DNA of 64,000 nucleotides, taken from Candidatus Bathyanammoxibius amoris. Its GTDB lineage: Bacteria; Planctomycetota; Brocadiia; Brocadiales; Bathyanammoxibiaceae. The stretch is from the NCBI GenBank assembly GCA_024451685.1, contig JAMXCW010000003.1:1-64000 (forward strand), read 5' to 3'. The notes beneath the pieces were generated by a model, which saw only the letters and a list, made by a program, of their open reading frames with translations, was not told the origin of the DNA and did no database searches. The first letter of the stretch is position 1. Each line of letters begins with the position of its first letter. Below are positions 53,102 through 61,954 of the stretch, in pieces. A program made the translations under genes and the position numbers.

Positions 53102-54192
53102 CCTGGCGTATTCTCCAGAGGCAATTCTATCACGAACTCGGTACCTCTACCATCAGAGTTGCATGAAAGAGTGCCTCCGTGGGACTGAATTATATTATAT
53201 GAGAGTGGCAGGCCGATGCCAGTACCGCCCTTCTTGGTGGTAAAGAACAGCTCAAATATATTGTCTTTCACGTCTTCAGGGACACCGCGCCCCGTGTCCT
53301 TGCATATCATCTTGACCGCGTTGCCGTCCCTGGCGGCCCGAATCGTCAACGTGCCACCGTCCGGCATCGCCTCGAAGGCATTAATGACTATGTTAAGCAG
53401 TGCCTGCCTGAGTTTCTCCTTATCAACCATTACCGCTGGAAGGTCCTGTTCTACGTCCAGGCGAATTTTGACGCCAATAAGGTCGGCCTGTGGCATTACC
53501 AGTTGTACCAGGTCCTCCAGCAAGGGTTCCAAGGCCTCCTTCTTGATTACAAGGTTGCCCGACCGGGAGAATTTGAGGCAGTTGTCTACCAGCCCTGTCA
53601 GCCGCGCCACCTCTTCCTTTACTTTAGAGACCATTTCAGGTATCTCGCCCCGGGAGGCCTCCTTATGTGACGATATTTCCTGTTCGAGGAGCTGCATCTG
53701 TATCTGGATGGCGTTAAGAGGATTTTTCACCTCATGGGCAAGTTCCGAGGCAAGTTGTCCCAGTGAGGCAAGGGTCTTGGTGTGCAGGAGTTCTTTAGAA
53801 TATCTTTTCTTCTCGCTTGTGTTCTGGAAGGTGGTGACGATGTATTCTACCCTACCTTCATCGTCCTTTATGGGGAAGACCGTAGCCTCTACCCAGCACT
53901 CCCCTCCGTCGTCCAGATTTATCAAAAACTCCCTGGTTACCCTCGGCACCTCTCCATTTATTACCCGGAAGCCAGGGCAGTCTTCATCCTGTATACATTT
54001 TCCGCTGGACGTATGACATCCAAAGATCAGGTCGCATCTCTTTCCCCCTATATCTCTCCAGTGCCAGCCGGTAATCTGTTCAAAGGAGGGATTTACGGCG
54101 ACAATCTGCCGGTCGCTGTCCTGTACCATCAGGCCAACCCCCGCGTTTAGCCATACCGCCCTCAGCAGGTTGACATCCCAGCCGCTCGCCAT
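53098..54192 (-). CDS. Cytoplasmic sensor histidine kinase with Cys-rich PAS domain
   Basis: 364 aa, no membrane segment. PAS domain (about 10-125) carries GKRCDLIFGCHTSSGKC, then QDEDCPGF: four Cys in a pattern (C..C..C..CP) seen in PAS domains proposed to sense redox or bind a metal centre. A short coil leads to the H-box ELAHEVKNPLNAI and a full HATPase with DNCLKFSRSGN, NIVINAFEAMP (N box), DTGRGVPED and GTGIGLPLSYNI. Partner of the NtrC-type regulator below. Signal is internal, probably redox, metal or a small molecule. Confidence 0.92.
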   Translation of the reverse strand: MASGWDVNLLRAVWLNAGVGLMVQDSDRQIVAVNPSFEQITGWHWRDIGGKRCDLIFGCHTSSGKCIQDEDCPGFRVINGEVPRVTREFLINLDDGGECWVEATVFPIKDDEGRVEYIVTTFQNTSEKKRYSKELLHTKTLASLGQLASELAHEVKNPLNAIQIQMQLLEQEISSHKEASRGEIPEMVSKVKEEVARLTGLVDNCLKFSRSGNLVIKKEALEPLLEDLVQLVMPQADLIGVKIRLDVEQDLPAVMVDKEKLRQALLNIVINAFEAMPDGGTLTIRAARDGNAVKMICKDTGRGVPEDVKDNIFELFFTTKKGGTGIGLPLSYNIIQSHGGTLSCNSDGRGTEFVIELPLENTPG

Positions 54193-54966
54193 AGATACTC
54201 CTTATTGAAAAGCGCATTATAGCCTATATATGAAAGGACTTGCAACAGAAACATAGCGTAATCCCTGGGCCTGTGAATCTTACTGGCAGGCGACGAACTT
54301 CTCGCCCAATCCGTCGTATTAAGGGGTTTTCCATTTTAGTGGAGGCAGGTCTGCCCACCCGAAGTGGAAATGATTTGTATCGCGCGTATGGTTGCTCTTG
54401 TCATTGCGAGGGGCGTAGCCCCGAAGCAATCTCATGAAGATTGCGGACAGGTTTAAAAACCTGTCCCTACGTCGGTTTCACCGCCTCAGTGTAATTCTTC
54501 GCAATTTAGTGTGTAGCGTGGCAGCTTGCTGCCACGTTAAAACGTTGGAGCAAGCTCCAACGCTACATTAAATCAACGACCATATCGAAGACTCGCCACG
54601 TTGTTGGGCCAGAAGGTCGTTGTCCACCCTCTTCCCCCCGTCAAGGGGGAGGGTAAATGCATACGGGAATACAGGATGCAGGGGCGTGATCCACCAGAGG
54701 CGAAACGTGCCCCTACAGTGCGGTACCTTTATTGTCATTTATTTGACGCGGTGATGCCGTATCTTGTGTGCATGCGGCACGCCAGCGGTTACGCGGAATC
54801 CGTCGTTGATGGAAGGGTTGTATTGGCCGGACGCGGACTTACGGAATTCCCAGCGGGGCAGTAGAAGAGGCCAACGCATCAACCGCGCGGCCCCCCGCCG
54901 TTTAGATGACGAAATCTCTCCGGCCGGGGTTTTTGGTTACAAAGGGAATGTTTAGATATATTTACC
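54193..54966. repeat. 774-base intergenic stretch filled with palindromic repeats
   Basis: No credible gene. It holds TGTCATTGCGAG...AAGCAATCT (54399-54432), GACAGG...CCTGTC (54446-54465), CGTGGCAGC-TTGCTGCCACG (54517-54536), CGTTGGAGCAAGCTCCAACG (54543-54562) and TGATCCACC...GTGCCCCTAC (54687-54715). Related motifs occur at 20128, 45649 and 57320. Looks like REP/MITE accumulation next to the end of the two-component operon. Confidence 0.65.
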
Positions 54967-55509
54967 TCAGTCCATAACCTCGAAGCCGAAGGTATAGACC
55001 TTGATGTGTTCTCCAATCTCCAACGGCAGGGTTAACTTGATCCTTGATCCCCCCGCATATTTCAAGGGGTATATAAGGACGTCCTGAAATCCGGAAGGGA
55101 AGGGTTTAATGTAGTCATTATATGAGGCACCCGCAGGAATTGTGGAGGGGTCTATATGGGGGTGTGTCGTAGTTGCATGGGCCGTCTTGGTGCGCACCGT
55201 ATCCTGGTCCTCTGCGCTGTTGATTACCCAGTGTGTGGCGCCCTCCGGGTCTCTCAAGATAATCTCGTCCCAGATTATAGCGATAGGCCCCTGCGTCTTA
55301 TTCGTTAGGCCGAAGTCTATCCTTCTCTGCTGGACAATGAAGTAGATATCAATATTGTCGTCGCTGAATTCAAGCTCATCGCTGTGTATGGGTTTGGTAA
55401 GTCTTATGGTTTGTTTGCCCGGGGCCTTTTCTATTCCCGTGCAACCCGACGTGAAAGGTAAGGACAGTAGGAAGAGAAGAAGGGCAAAGGTTACGCGTTG
55501 GTTTTTCAT
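54967..55509 (-). CDS. Lipoprotein of unknown function
   Basis: 180 aa from ATG 55509. The signal TFALLLFLLSLPFTSGCTG ends in a lipobox (SGC; Cys23). The mature part is beta-rich: IDFGLTNKTQGPIAIIWDEI, FPSGFQDVLIYPL and KVYTFGFEV, suggesting an immunoglobulin-like fold. An in-frame ATG 12 bases upstream (55521) is an alternative; farther upstream frame has no signal. Lies 175 bases downstream of the cytochrome gene on the same strand. Confidence 0.7.
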   Translation of the reverse strand: MKNQRVTFALLLFLLSLPFTSGCTGIEKAPGKQTIRLTKPIHSDELEFSDDNIDIYFIVQQRRIDFGLTNKTQGPIAIIWDEIILRDPEGATHWVINSAEDQDTVRTKTAHATTTHPHIDPSTIPAGASYNDYIKPFPSGFQDVLIYPLKYAGGSRIKLTLPLEIGEHIKVYTFGFEVMD

Positions 55510-55684
55510 ATCCGTTGGCATTCCATATCTACAAGCCATGCCACCCCTTCGCAGAAGAGGATACCAAAGTTGTGCCGAAAAGCAAGCGAAATCCTGCCAC
55601 GGTCCCGCAGGCCATGCGAAATCGTGCGTGGGACTATTGTCCGCGCTTACACGGTTTTGCGTGGAGAACGGACAACGGCCCTGT

Positions 55685-57196
55685 TCAATTCGCGGTGGCT
55701 TTTGCCTCGGCCACTGTGGCAGTGGCCTCCGCCATGTCAACAACAGGGATTACGGGCGCCTTGTCCCCCAACAGTTCCACCGCCAGCCATTGAGGCGCGC
55801 TCCTGTAATGAAGCACTGCCTTTACCTGTAAGGGCAGTTTTGCATCACTGGGCGCCAGGAAGGCGTATTTCTCAACCATCTCTCCTTTCGGGGGGATTCG
55901 GTAGTCGGAGATGATGTGGTCGGCCTCCCAGACCTTGTAGGTGGGTTTTCCGTCCTTGTTGCCGAAGACGGTGTGATATAGAACCGCGTCTTCATCAATC
56001 TTGCCGTTCTCGTCCAGCTTACCGGAGTGATAGACGTTTTTTCCGCCGGCGTCCGTCACAGCCACCTCAAGCCATACCTGCCGCACCTCTGTGAGCCCGG
56101 TAGGGATGTAGTGGCCCGCACCCACGTTCTTCACCATGACCCGGAGTTTCAACAGCTCGCCCGGCTTTATGTCGGAGGGTGGTAAAATTTCCACTGTGGC
56201 GGCGTTTTTGAGCCTGTCCTCTGCCATCTTCTGTCTCTCCGGGTCCTGGGCGGGCGGGCCGAGGATGAGGCTGGTACCGCCGACGTAATAGTGTGTCCAT
56301 ATATGCGGCCTCTCTATACCCCCCACGTGCTTTGCTGCGGCAAACCCCGGGTTGTCCGGCCTCTCGGTAGCACCCGTGGCGGGCACCCCCGGTCTCTGCC
56401 GCATGTGGCAGTCCTGACAGTGCACGGCAGTCTCAGGGTCGCCTGTATTGTAGGGACCGAGCCGCCACTCCGTGTAGGTCTGTTCCACGGCCAGCCTGGT
56501 TCCCGCGTGAGAGACGTCGTGGCATGAGCCGCAGAATTCCGACCGTGTATGCAGCTCGGAAAATTCCGTCTTATGCTGTGTCTCGGGGCAGTTCTTGAAG
56601 GGTCCGCGCTTTGTCCCGAAGTCCATCTTCGCCGCGTCTCCGGGGTCAACTATAAAAGGGGCGTTGCCTATGCCGGTGGTGGCCTTTATGGAATGGCAGA
56701 AGTCGCAAAATATGTTTTCCTTACTTGCCTCAGCCGGCATTGCCGGTTGGCCGGTCTTCCACTCCCCGGAGGTGAAACCCACAGGATTGTGACAACGGAC
56801 ACAGGAGTCCAATGCCGCCTTCTCCATCTCGCCCTTGGCCTCCTTGAGGCCCTTTTGGTACAGGGCCTGAAACAGGGGGTCATACCACGCGTATGCGTGT
56901 GTTGAACCCTTCCACTGCGCGAATATGTCCGTGTGACATGTCCCGCATATCATTGGCACAAAGAACCTGCTCCCCGGCATTTCCCCCCGGCCTGTGATGG
57001 AACCGTCAGTAAGATTAGCCGGACGGTCACGTTTGGGCAGCTGCCAGCTCGGCGACCATTCCTGCGCGCAGAGTTTTGCCGTGAGACCCGCTAACACAAG
57101 CCCCGCAAGCACAAAATAAAGAACAGGTCTTCCCTTTATCTCAAACAGATTTCTAAGACGCCGCATAGTTTGTTGACCCTCACGTTTGTTCTTCAT
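55685..57196 (-). CDS. Five-heme cytochrome c (c554-like)
   Basis: About 503 aa. N-terminal signal anchor (about 23-45), then five CxxCH heme motifs: CGTCH, CVRCH, CDFCH, CGSCH and CQDCH. The order and the YKCGTCH-like opening resemble cytochrome c554/multiheme families that pass electrons in nitrogen metabolism. The C-terminal third (about 350-490) has no heme and an Ig-like region (VKNVGAGHYIPTG) plus an Ala/Thr/Glu tail. ATG 57196 chosen; TTG 57205 and ATG 57166 (preceded by GAGGG) are alternatives. The reaction is unknown; the protein faces the periplasm or an internal compartment lumen. Confidence 0.9.
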   Translation of the reverse strand: MKNKREGQQTMRRLRNLFEIKGRPVLYFVLAGLVLAGLTAKLCAQEWSPSWQLPKRDRPANLTDGSITGRGEMPGSRFFVPMICGTCHTDIFAQWKGSTHAYAWYDPLFQALYQKGLKEAKGEMEKAALDSCVRCHNPVGFTSGEWKTGQPAMPAEASKENIFCDFCHSIKATTGIGNAPFIVDPGDAAKMDFGTKRGPFKNCPETQHKTEFSELHTRSEFCGSCHDVSHAGTRLAVEQTYTEWRLGPYNTGDPETAVHCQDCHMRQRPGVPATGATERPDNPGFAAAKHVGGIERPHIWTHYYVGGTSLILGPPAQDPERQKMAEDRLKNAATVEILPPSDIKPGELLKLRVMVKNVGAGHYIPTGLTEVRQVWLEVAVTDAGGKNVYHSGKLDENGKIDEDAVLYHTVFGNKDGKPTYKVWEADHIISDYRIPPKGEMVEKYAFLAPSDAKLPLQVKAVLHYRSAPQWLAVELLGDKAPVIPVVDMAEATATVAEAKATAN

Positions 57197-57319
57197 AAGC
57201 TGCAATCTGTGATAGACCCTAAAGAATCATTTTTATAACAAACTGCATGTAATTGCAACTTTTAATGATAACGAGGTTTCCGGGGAAGTAGCAAAAGAAT
57301 ACATAACGACGCCACGGAT

Positions 57320-57409
57320 TGTCATTGCGAGCGAAGCGAAGCAATCCCGTATTTTCTTGTGGAATCGAATTATGAGATTGCCGCGTCGCTTTCGCTCCTC
57401 GCAATGACA
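57320..57409. repeat. Large imperfect palindrome (TGTCATTGCGAG family)
   Basis: Left arm TGTCATTGCGAGCGAAGCGA (continuing to GCAATC) and right arm GATTGCCGCG...CTCGCAATGACA form a hairpin about 90 bases long. The same TGTCATTGCGAG...GCAATC phrase occurs at 54399-54432. Together with the rest of 57206-57654, where I see no gene, it separates the cytochrome and the radical SAM gene (opposite strands). Confidence 0.75.
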
Positions 57410-57654
57410 GCTTTCTCTCCCATTTTTCAGCGGTGTCGTAATATATATAGCTGGAGCCCATCGTGCTTCATGGGCCTGTTGCGGGCCTATAACACCTCTT
57501 TCGCAGCCCCCTATATTTCATTTGAAATCCAGGAACAAAATGTTAGATACTATACATACTTTATTCATCTAACAACTTCAGTCTGGCCGGGAAGTATGGT
57601 TTGTATAGTGGAAACGTATAAGCGGCTACTGTGTGTCAAGTGGGCAGGTATAAT

Positions 57655-60237
57655 ATGAGTAATTCGATTTCGATAAAGGTACTGGGTACGGAAACCGTCT
57701 TACACGCACCCGCGTTCTACCGCACGCAGACGGGTTCAAACGGGGACGCGGTGCTTATAGACCCGGAGGGGCCGAACTGGATGGTGACAGGCGCGGCCGG
57801 GGCAGAGATTTTGGCGTCGTTTGACGGAACGAAGACGTTTGGTCAGGTCGTCGGCGAATATTCCGCCGGAAACGGCGTGGACATGGCGAAGGCGTGGCTT
57901 GACGTCCACACACTTACAAGAGACGCCCTCCGGCACGGATTCCTGTCCGGCTCCGTGTTTGACGTGACATCGTATGGGGGCAGGTATGCCCACCTTTCTT
58001 TAGACCGGCTGAGAGAGCTGTGGATACATACCAACAATTCATGCAATCTTTCGTGCACCCACTGCCTGGTCGATTCCTCACCCTCAGGGGATAAGGGACT
58101 TTCAACCGGGACGATAATGCGCGTCATGGACGAGGCCCGTGAACTTGGCGTCAGACAATTCTATTTCACCGGAGGTGAACCCTTTCTAAGACAGGACATT
58201 TTTGAACTCATTGAACACGTACTTGGACATGACGATTCCACGCTCACCATACTCACAAACGGGACGGTACTCGATGAGAGGAAACTGAAAAGACTCCAAA
58301 AATTCCCGGTCTCCCGCCTGCGTTTGCAGGTCAGTCTCGACGGCTCATGCCCGGAGATAAACGACCCCATCAGGGGCGAGGGCAGTTTTCACAGGATTAT
58401 TGATAATATCAAGCGGACGGTTGAGAGCGGCCTGAGTATCACGGTCTCGACGGTAATAGCGCCGAGCAACGCGGAGGACGTCTGGCAGGTCACAAAGCTG
58501 CTGGCGGAGCTGGGCGTGCGCAATCACCACCTGCTGTTCATGCATCACAGGGGACGGGTGTTGGAAGACATGGATACTTCCCGACCGGTACCCGCATCAA
58601 AACTCATCGAATCCATAAGAAAGGCCAAAAAGGTTGCACTTGAGACCGGGATAATAATTGATAACCTGTCTTTTATTCGAATGCGAGTGGATTCGCCGGC
58701 CTTTACCCGTTACGACCTGAGTAACGCATGCTGGGATAGTCTCTGCCTGTACTCCGATGGAGAGGTGTATCCGTCCGCCGCCCTTGCGGGTTACCGTGGC
58801 CTGTCATGTGGAGATATAAACGAAAATACCTTAAAGGAGATATGGAAAAAATCCCTCATTTGTAGGCAGTTCAGGCAGGCTACCCTGCGTGATAAACCCG
58901 TCTGCGCAGAATGCCACCTGAGATTTATATGCGGGGGCGGCGACATAGAACATTCATATCTCTACTCCGGCCGGAACGGGGACAGAGACAGCCTTTCCAT
59001 TTCTCTTTCAAAAATGGACCCCTACTGTGAGCTGTACAAGGCGCTGATACTCGATACCATGCACGACCTTTCAGACGCAGCCAGGGCGACGGCTGTTAAT
59101 GACAAGTCCGGCTTTAACGCGCCTGTTGTGTTCAGGGGTATGGGGGAAGGCGCGGCCTCGTGCAATGAAGGCGGGTGCGAGGGAAATGATAATGATGATG
59201 GTAACAGTGGCAGCGGCGGGGGCAGCGGCAAAAAATTTCAGGTGAGGACGCTCAGTTCAAATTGCGTGCTTTCTATAGGCCCTGACGCGCCAAGACATGC
59301 GGTGCGCGAGTTCTACGCGCGTGCCGCTACGGACCCGGACGAGGGGCTCTGCTGTGCCCAGGTTTTTTCCGCCGATGACGTGGCTCATATACCGAAGGGG
59401 GTACTTGAACGGGCCTATGGATGCGGAGGCCCGGTCGGCGTGGCAGGGATAGCCGGGGGGGAGAAGGTCCTGGACCTCGGTTCAGGGGCCGGCATAGACT
59501 GCTTCATGGCGGCAAAACAGGTTGGGCGGAGCGGAAAGGTAATCGGCGTGGACATGACAGACGAGATGCTGGATACCGCCAACAGTTTCAAGGCTGAAGT
59601 GGCAAGGAATCTGGGTTATGACGTGATAGAGTTCAGGAAGGGGTTTTTGGAAGAAATCCCCGTCGAGTCAGGGTACGTGGACGTAATACTCTCGAACTGT
59701 GTGATAAACCTCTCGCCGGATAAAAAGCAGGTCTTCCGCGAGATGTGGAGGGTGCTCAGGGACCATGGCCGGATTGTGGTGTCGGACATAGTTTGCGACA
59801 GGAAAATCCCCGAACGCCTGCGCGCAGACAGGCTGTTGTGGGGACAGTGTCTTAGCGGGGCCCTTACGGAGGAAGAATTTCTGTGCTTTCTCGAACAGGC
59901 CGGTTTCTATGGCACCCAGATACTTTCCAAGACCTTTTGGAAGGAGGTGGAGGGTTACAGGTTCTTCTCTGTGACGGCAAGGGGCTACAAATACGAAAAG
60001 CGGGCGGAGTGCGCGTATCAGGGCCATAGGGCCGTTTACCTCGGCCCCCAGAAGGCGGTCATAGATGAAGAGGGCCATCTCTTTCCCAGGGGTGAGGAGG
60101 TAGCGGTCTGCACGGATACCGCGGAGAAACTCAGGCAGCCCCCGTACTCAGGCCGTTTCGTTATTATTGATCCAACGGACAATGCCCCCCTCGATTTTGT
60201 CTGCGAACAAGATTCGGATAGCAAGTGCTGTGGATAA
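57655..60237 (+). CDS. PqqD-like - radical SAM/SPASM - ArsM-like methyltransferase fusion
   Basis: 860 aa from ATG 57655. Residues about 10-100 look like a PqqD-type peptide-recognition domain ([30 protein letters not shown]). Residues about 120-330 are radical [11 protein letters not shown] (Cys130, 134, 137), TGGEPFLR and SLDG. A SPASM region with several Cys ([24 protein letters not shown]) follows to about 460. After a Gly/Asn/Asp/Ser linker (about 495-535), a SAM methyltransferase reads [28 protein letters not shown] and [14 protein letters not shown], with Cys at CCAQ and YGCGG, and ends SKCCG. The last part closely resembles ArsM and its C-terminal extension ([20 protein letters not shown]). 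I infer organoarsenical (arsenosugar-like) chemistry; a peptide-modifying role is the alternative because of the PqqD-like domain. Confidence 0.82.
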   Translation: MSNSISIKVLGTETVLHAPAFYRTQTGSNGDAVLIDPEGPNWMVTGAAGAEILASFDGTKTFGQVVGEYSAGNGVDMAKAWLDVHTLTRDALRHGFLSGSVFDVTSYGGRYAHLSLDRLRELWIHTNNSCNLSCTHCLVDSSPSGDKGLSTGTIMRVMDEARELGVRQFYFTGGEPFLRQDIFELIEHVLGHDDSTLTILTNGTVLDERKLKRLQKFPVSRLRLQVSLDGSCPEINDPIRGEGSFHRIIDNIKRTVESGLSITVSTVIAPSNAEDVWQVTKLLAELGVRNHHLLFMHHRGRVLEDMDTSRPVPASKLIESIRKAKKVALETGIIIDNLSFIRMRVDSPAFTRYDLSNACWDSLCLYSDGEVYPSAALAGYRGLSCGDINENTLKEIWKKSLICRQFRQATLRDKPVCAECHLRFICGGGDIEHSYLYSGRNGDRDSLSISLSKMDPYCELYKALILDTMHDLSDAARATAVNDKSGFNAPVVFRGMGEGAASCNEGGCEGNDNDDGNSGSGGGSGKKFQVRTLSSNCVLSIGPDAPRHAVREFYARAATDPDEGLCCAQVFSADDVAHIPKGVLERAYGCGGPVGVAGIAGGEKVLDLGSGAGIDCFMAAKQVGRSGKVIGVDMTDEMLDTANSFKAEVARNLGYDVIEFRKGFLEEIPVESGYVDVILSNCVINLSPDKKQVFREMWRVLRDHGRIVVSDIVCDRKIPERLRADRLLWGQCLSGALTEEEFLCFLEQAGFYGTQILSKTFWKEVEGYRFFSVTARGYKYEKRAECAYQGHRAVYLGPQKAVIDEEGHLFPRGEEVAVCTDTAEKLRQPPYSGRFVIIDPTDNAPLDFVCEQDSDSKCCG

Positions 60238-61312
60238 AAAAGACACAAAAATCCCTTACGTGTGTATTCTGGGCCTATGTGCGGCATTTCTAGGCGGCCT
60301 GCAGTTGTATCAGGCCGTGGCCCGGGGCGTCGAGGTAGACCCCATGGAGATACTTTCAGTCTTGCCTGAAGACGCTATTAGGTCGATAGATAACCCCAAA
60401 TTCGTCTCTGGTGAAAAGGCAGATAAGCAGATGAGAGAAGACGAGCCGGTAATCGGCCTGAAGATGAACAGTGAGATGAAGGCGTATCCCCTCTACGTCT
60501 TGAGTGCTCACGAGATAGTAAATGATGTTATTGCAGAGAAACATATTGCCGTCACCTGGTGACCGCTGTGCTTTACGGGTGTGGTCTACATCCGTGACAG
60601 AGTAAATGGTGAACCCCTTGAGTTTGGTGTCTCTGGCAAACTCTGGATGAATGCACTGCTCATGTACGACCGGCAGACCCACTCCCTGTGGAGCCATATT
60701 ACAGGCGAGGCCATCGATGGCACATTAAAAGGAGAGGTCTTGAAATCATTGCCATCTACACATACCACCTGGAGGGAGTGGAAACAGGCAAATCCCTCAA
60801 CGGTAGTGTTGTCAAAAGGCGGCTTTTTGGGGAGAAAATATGATATCGACCCCTACCAGGACTATTATGCCGATGATAAGAGGGTCGGAATGGTACCCCT
60901 GCGGCATCCAGATGAGAGAATACACCCTAAGGAACACGTGGTGGGGGTCAAGATTGGTCCAGCGGCCAGGGCCTATCCATTTTCATACCTGGATAAATCC
61001 CCAGTGGTCAACGATGAGGTATATGACAGGAGGCTTGTAGTAGTCTTTTCGAGGAAAAGCAAGACAGCCACCGTCTTCGATAGAACACTAGGAGAAGAAA
61101 TCCTAACCTTCAAAGAGAGGGGAAATTCAGCTTCAGGCGAGTTGTTAATTGCGGATAACGAAACGAGCAGCCTATGGCATGGCCTTACGGGGGAGGCGGT
61201 AGAGGGTGAACTCAAGGGTCAAAGGCTGGAGCGGATACCCAATATGGTATCTTTCTGGTTTGCGTGGAAGGACTATTTCCCAAATACAACAATATTTCAG
61301 GATGAGAGATAG
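60230..61312 (+). CDS. DUF3179 (seleno)protein with in-frame UGA
   Basis: The frame opened at GTG 60230 meets TGA at 60560-60562 and then continues unbroken to 61312. Around the stop it reads VTW-U-PLCFTGVV, while DUF3179 members read VTYCPLCGTG, so UGA replaces the first Cys of C-P-L-C (residue 111 of 360). A SECIS hairpin follows (60560-60595). The N-terminus has one membrane segment (about 9-28). The protein has two DUF3179-like halves (about 75-195 and 230-355): ...KAYPLYVLSAHEIVND and ...ARAYPFSYLDKSPVVND align, but the second half lacks the U/C motif. Overlaps the rSAM gene by 8 bases (GTGGATAA), so both are one operon. Function of the family is unknown; U-x-x-C suggests redox. Confidence 0.88.
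60560..60595 (+). promoter_or_regulatory. UGA codon plus bacterial SECIS element
   Basis: TGA at 60560-60562. The stem ACGGGTGT (60575-60582) pairs with ACATCCGT (60588-60595), eight pairs with one G-T, around the loop GGTCT (60583-60587). The loop is 20 bases after the UGA; in E. coli fdhF the same GGUCU loop is 18 bases after UGA. Stem length, loop sequence and spacing all agree with SelB recognition. Confidence 0.9.
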
Positions 61313-61315
61313 GCG

Positions 61316-61939
61316 ATGGCGATAGGAAATGTCCTTATGATATTTGTGAAATACCCGGAGCCCGGAAAGGTGAAAACCCGCCTTGCCGGGACACTCGGCA
61401 AGGAAGCGGCCGCCCGCCTGTACAGGCGCATGGCCGGGGATATTATCCATCGCCTCAAAGGGTGCGGACAATATGAGACGGTTATATTCTTTGACCCGCC
61501 CGAAAGGGCCTCAGACGTGCGGGACTGGCTGGGCGACGACCAATGCTATATTCAACAGTCGGGAGGAGATTTGGGTGAGAGGCTATCTAACGCCTTTCGT
61601 ACCGTCTTCAACTCTGGTGCCGGACGGGCCGTAGTGGTCGGCACTGACTGCCCGGACGTCACACAGGACATTGTTACCAGAGCCCTTCAGCATCTTCGGG
61701 AAAAAGACGTGGTAATCGGCCCGGCCGAAGACGGCGGATATTACCTGCTGGGGCTTTCGAGTCATGCACCCGGAACATTCGACTCGATAGACTGGAGTAC
61801 CGGCAGGGTCTTTCAACAAACAACGGAAAAGATAAAACAACAGGGCCTGTCGTTCGTAACCCTGGAGCCGCTGAAGGACCTGGATGAGTTCTCGGACATA
61901 TCCCCAGCTCATCTTCATCTGTTGAAACAAAGGACGTAA
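61316..61939 (+). CDS. TIGR04282-type (arsenosugar-associated) glycosyltransferase, DUF2064
   Basis: 207 aa. GT-A-like opening VLMIFVKYPEPGKVKTRLAG, then GGDLGERLSNAF, VVVGTDCPDVT (metal DxD-like) and IGPAEDGGYYLLGL, all matching the DUF2064/TIGR04282 family that is often found in arsenosugar clusters. Three bases after the selenoprotein gene, so same operon. It could transfer sugar to the methylated product of the rSAM-ArsM fusion; alternative is a lipid- or nucleotide-sugar role. Confidence 0.85.
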   Translation: MAIGNVLMIFVKYPEPGKVKTRLAGTLGKEAAARLYRRMAGDIIHRLKGCGQYETVIFFDPPERASDVRDWLGDDQCYIQQSGGDLGERLSNAFRTVFNSGAGRAVVVGTDCPDVTQDIVTRALQHLREKDVVIGPAEDGGYYLLGLSSHAPGTFDSIDWSTGRVFQQTTEKIKQQGLSFVTLEPLKDLDEFSDISPAHLHLLKQRT

Positions 61940-61954
61940 GAGAGAAAAACCTTG

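Noticed and set aside
54601-54864. Open frame in the repeat-rich gap
   Set aside because: Overlaps the palindromic repeats and shows no protein-like features.
60560-60562. Frameshift or premature stop (pseudogene) in the DUF3179 gene
   Set aside because: Frame is unbroken on both sides, TGA is exactly at the Cys position of the family motif and a SECIS hairpin with GGUCU loop follows.
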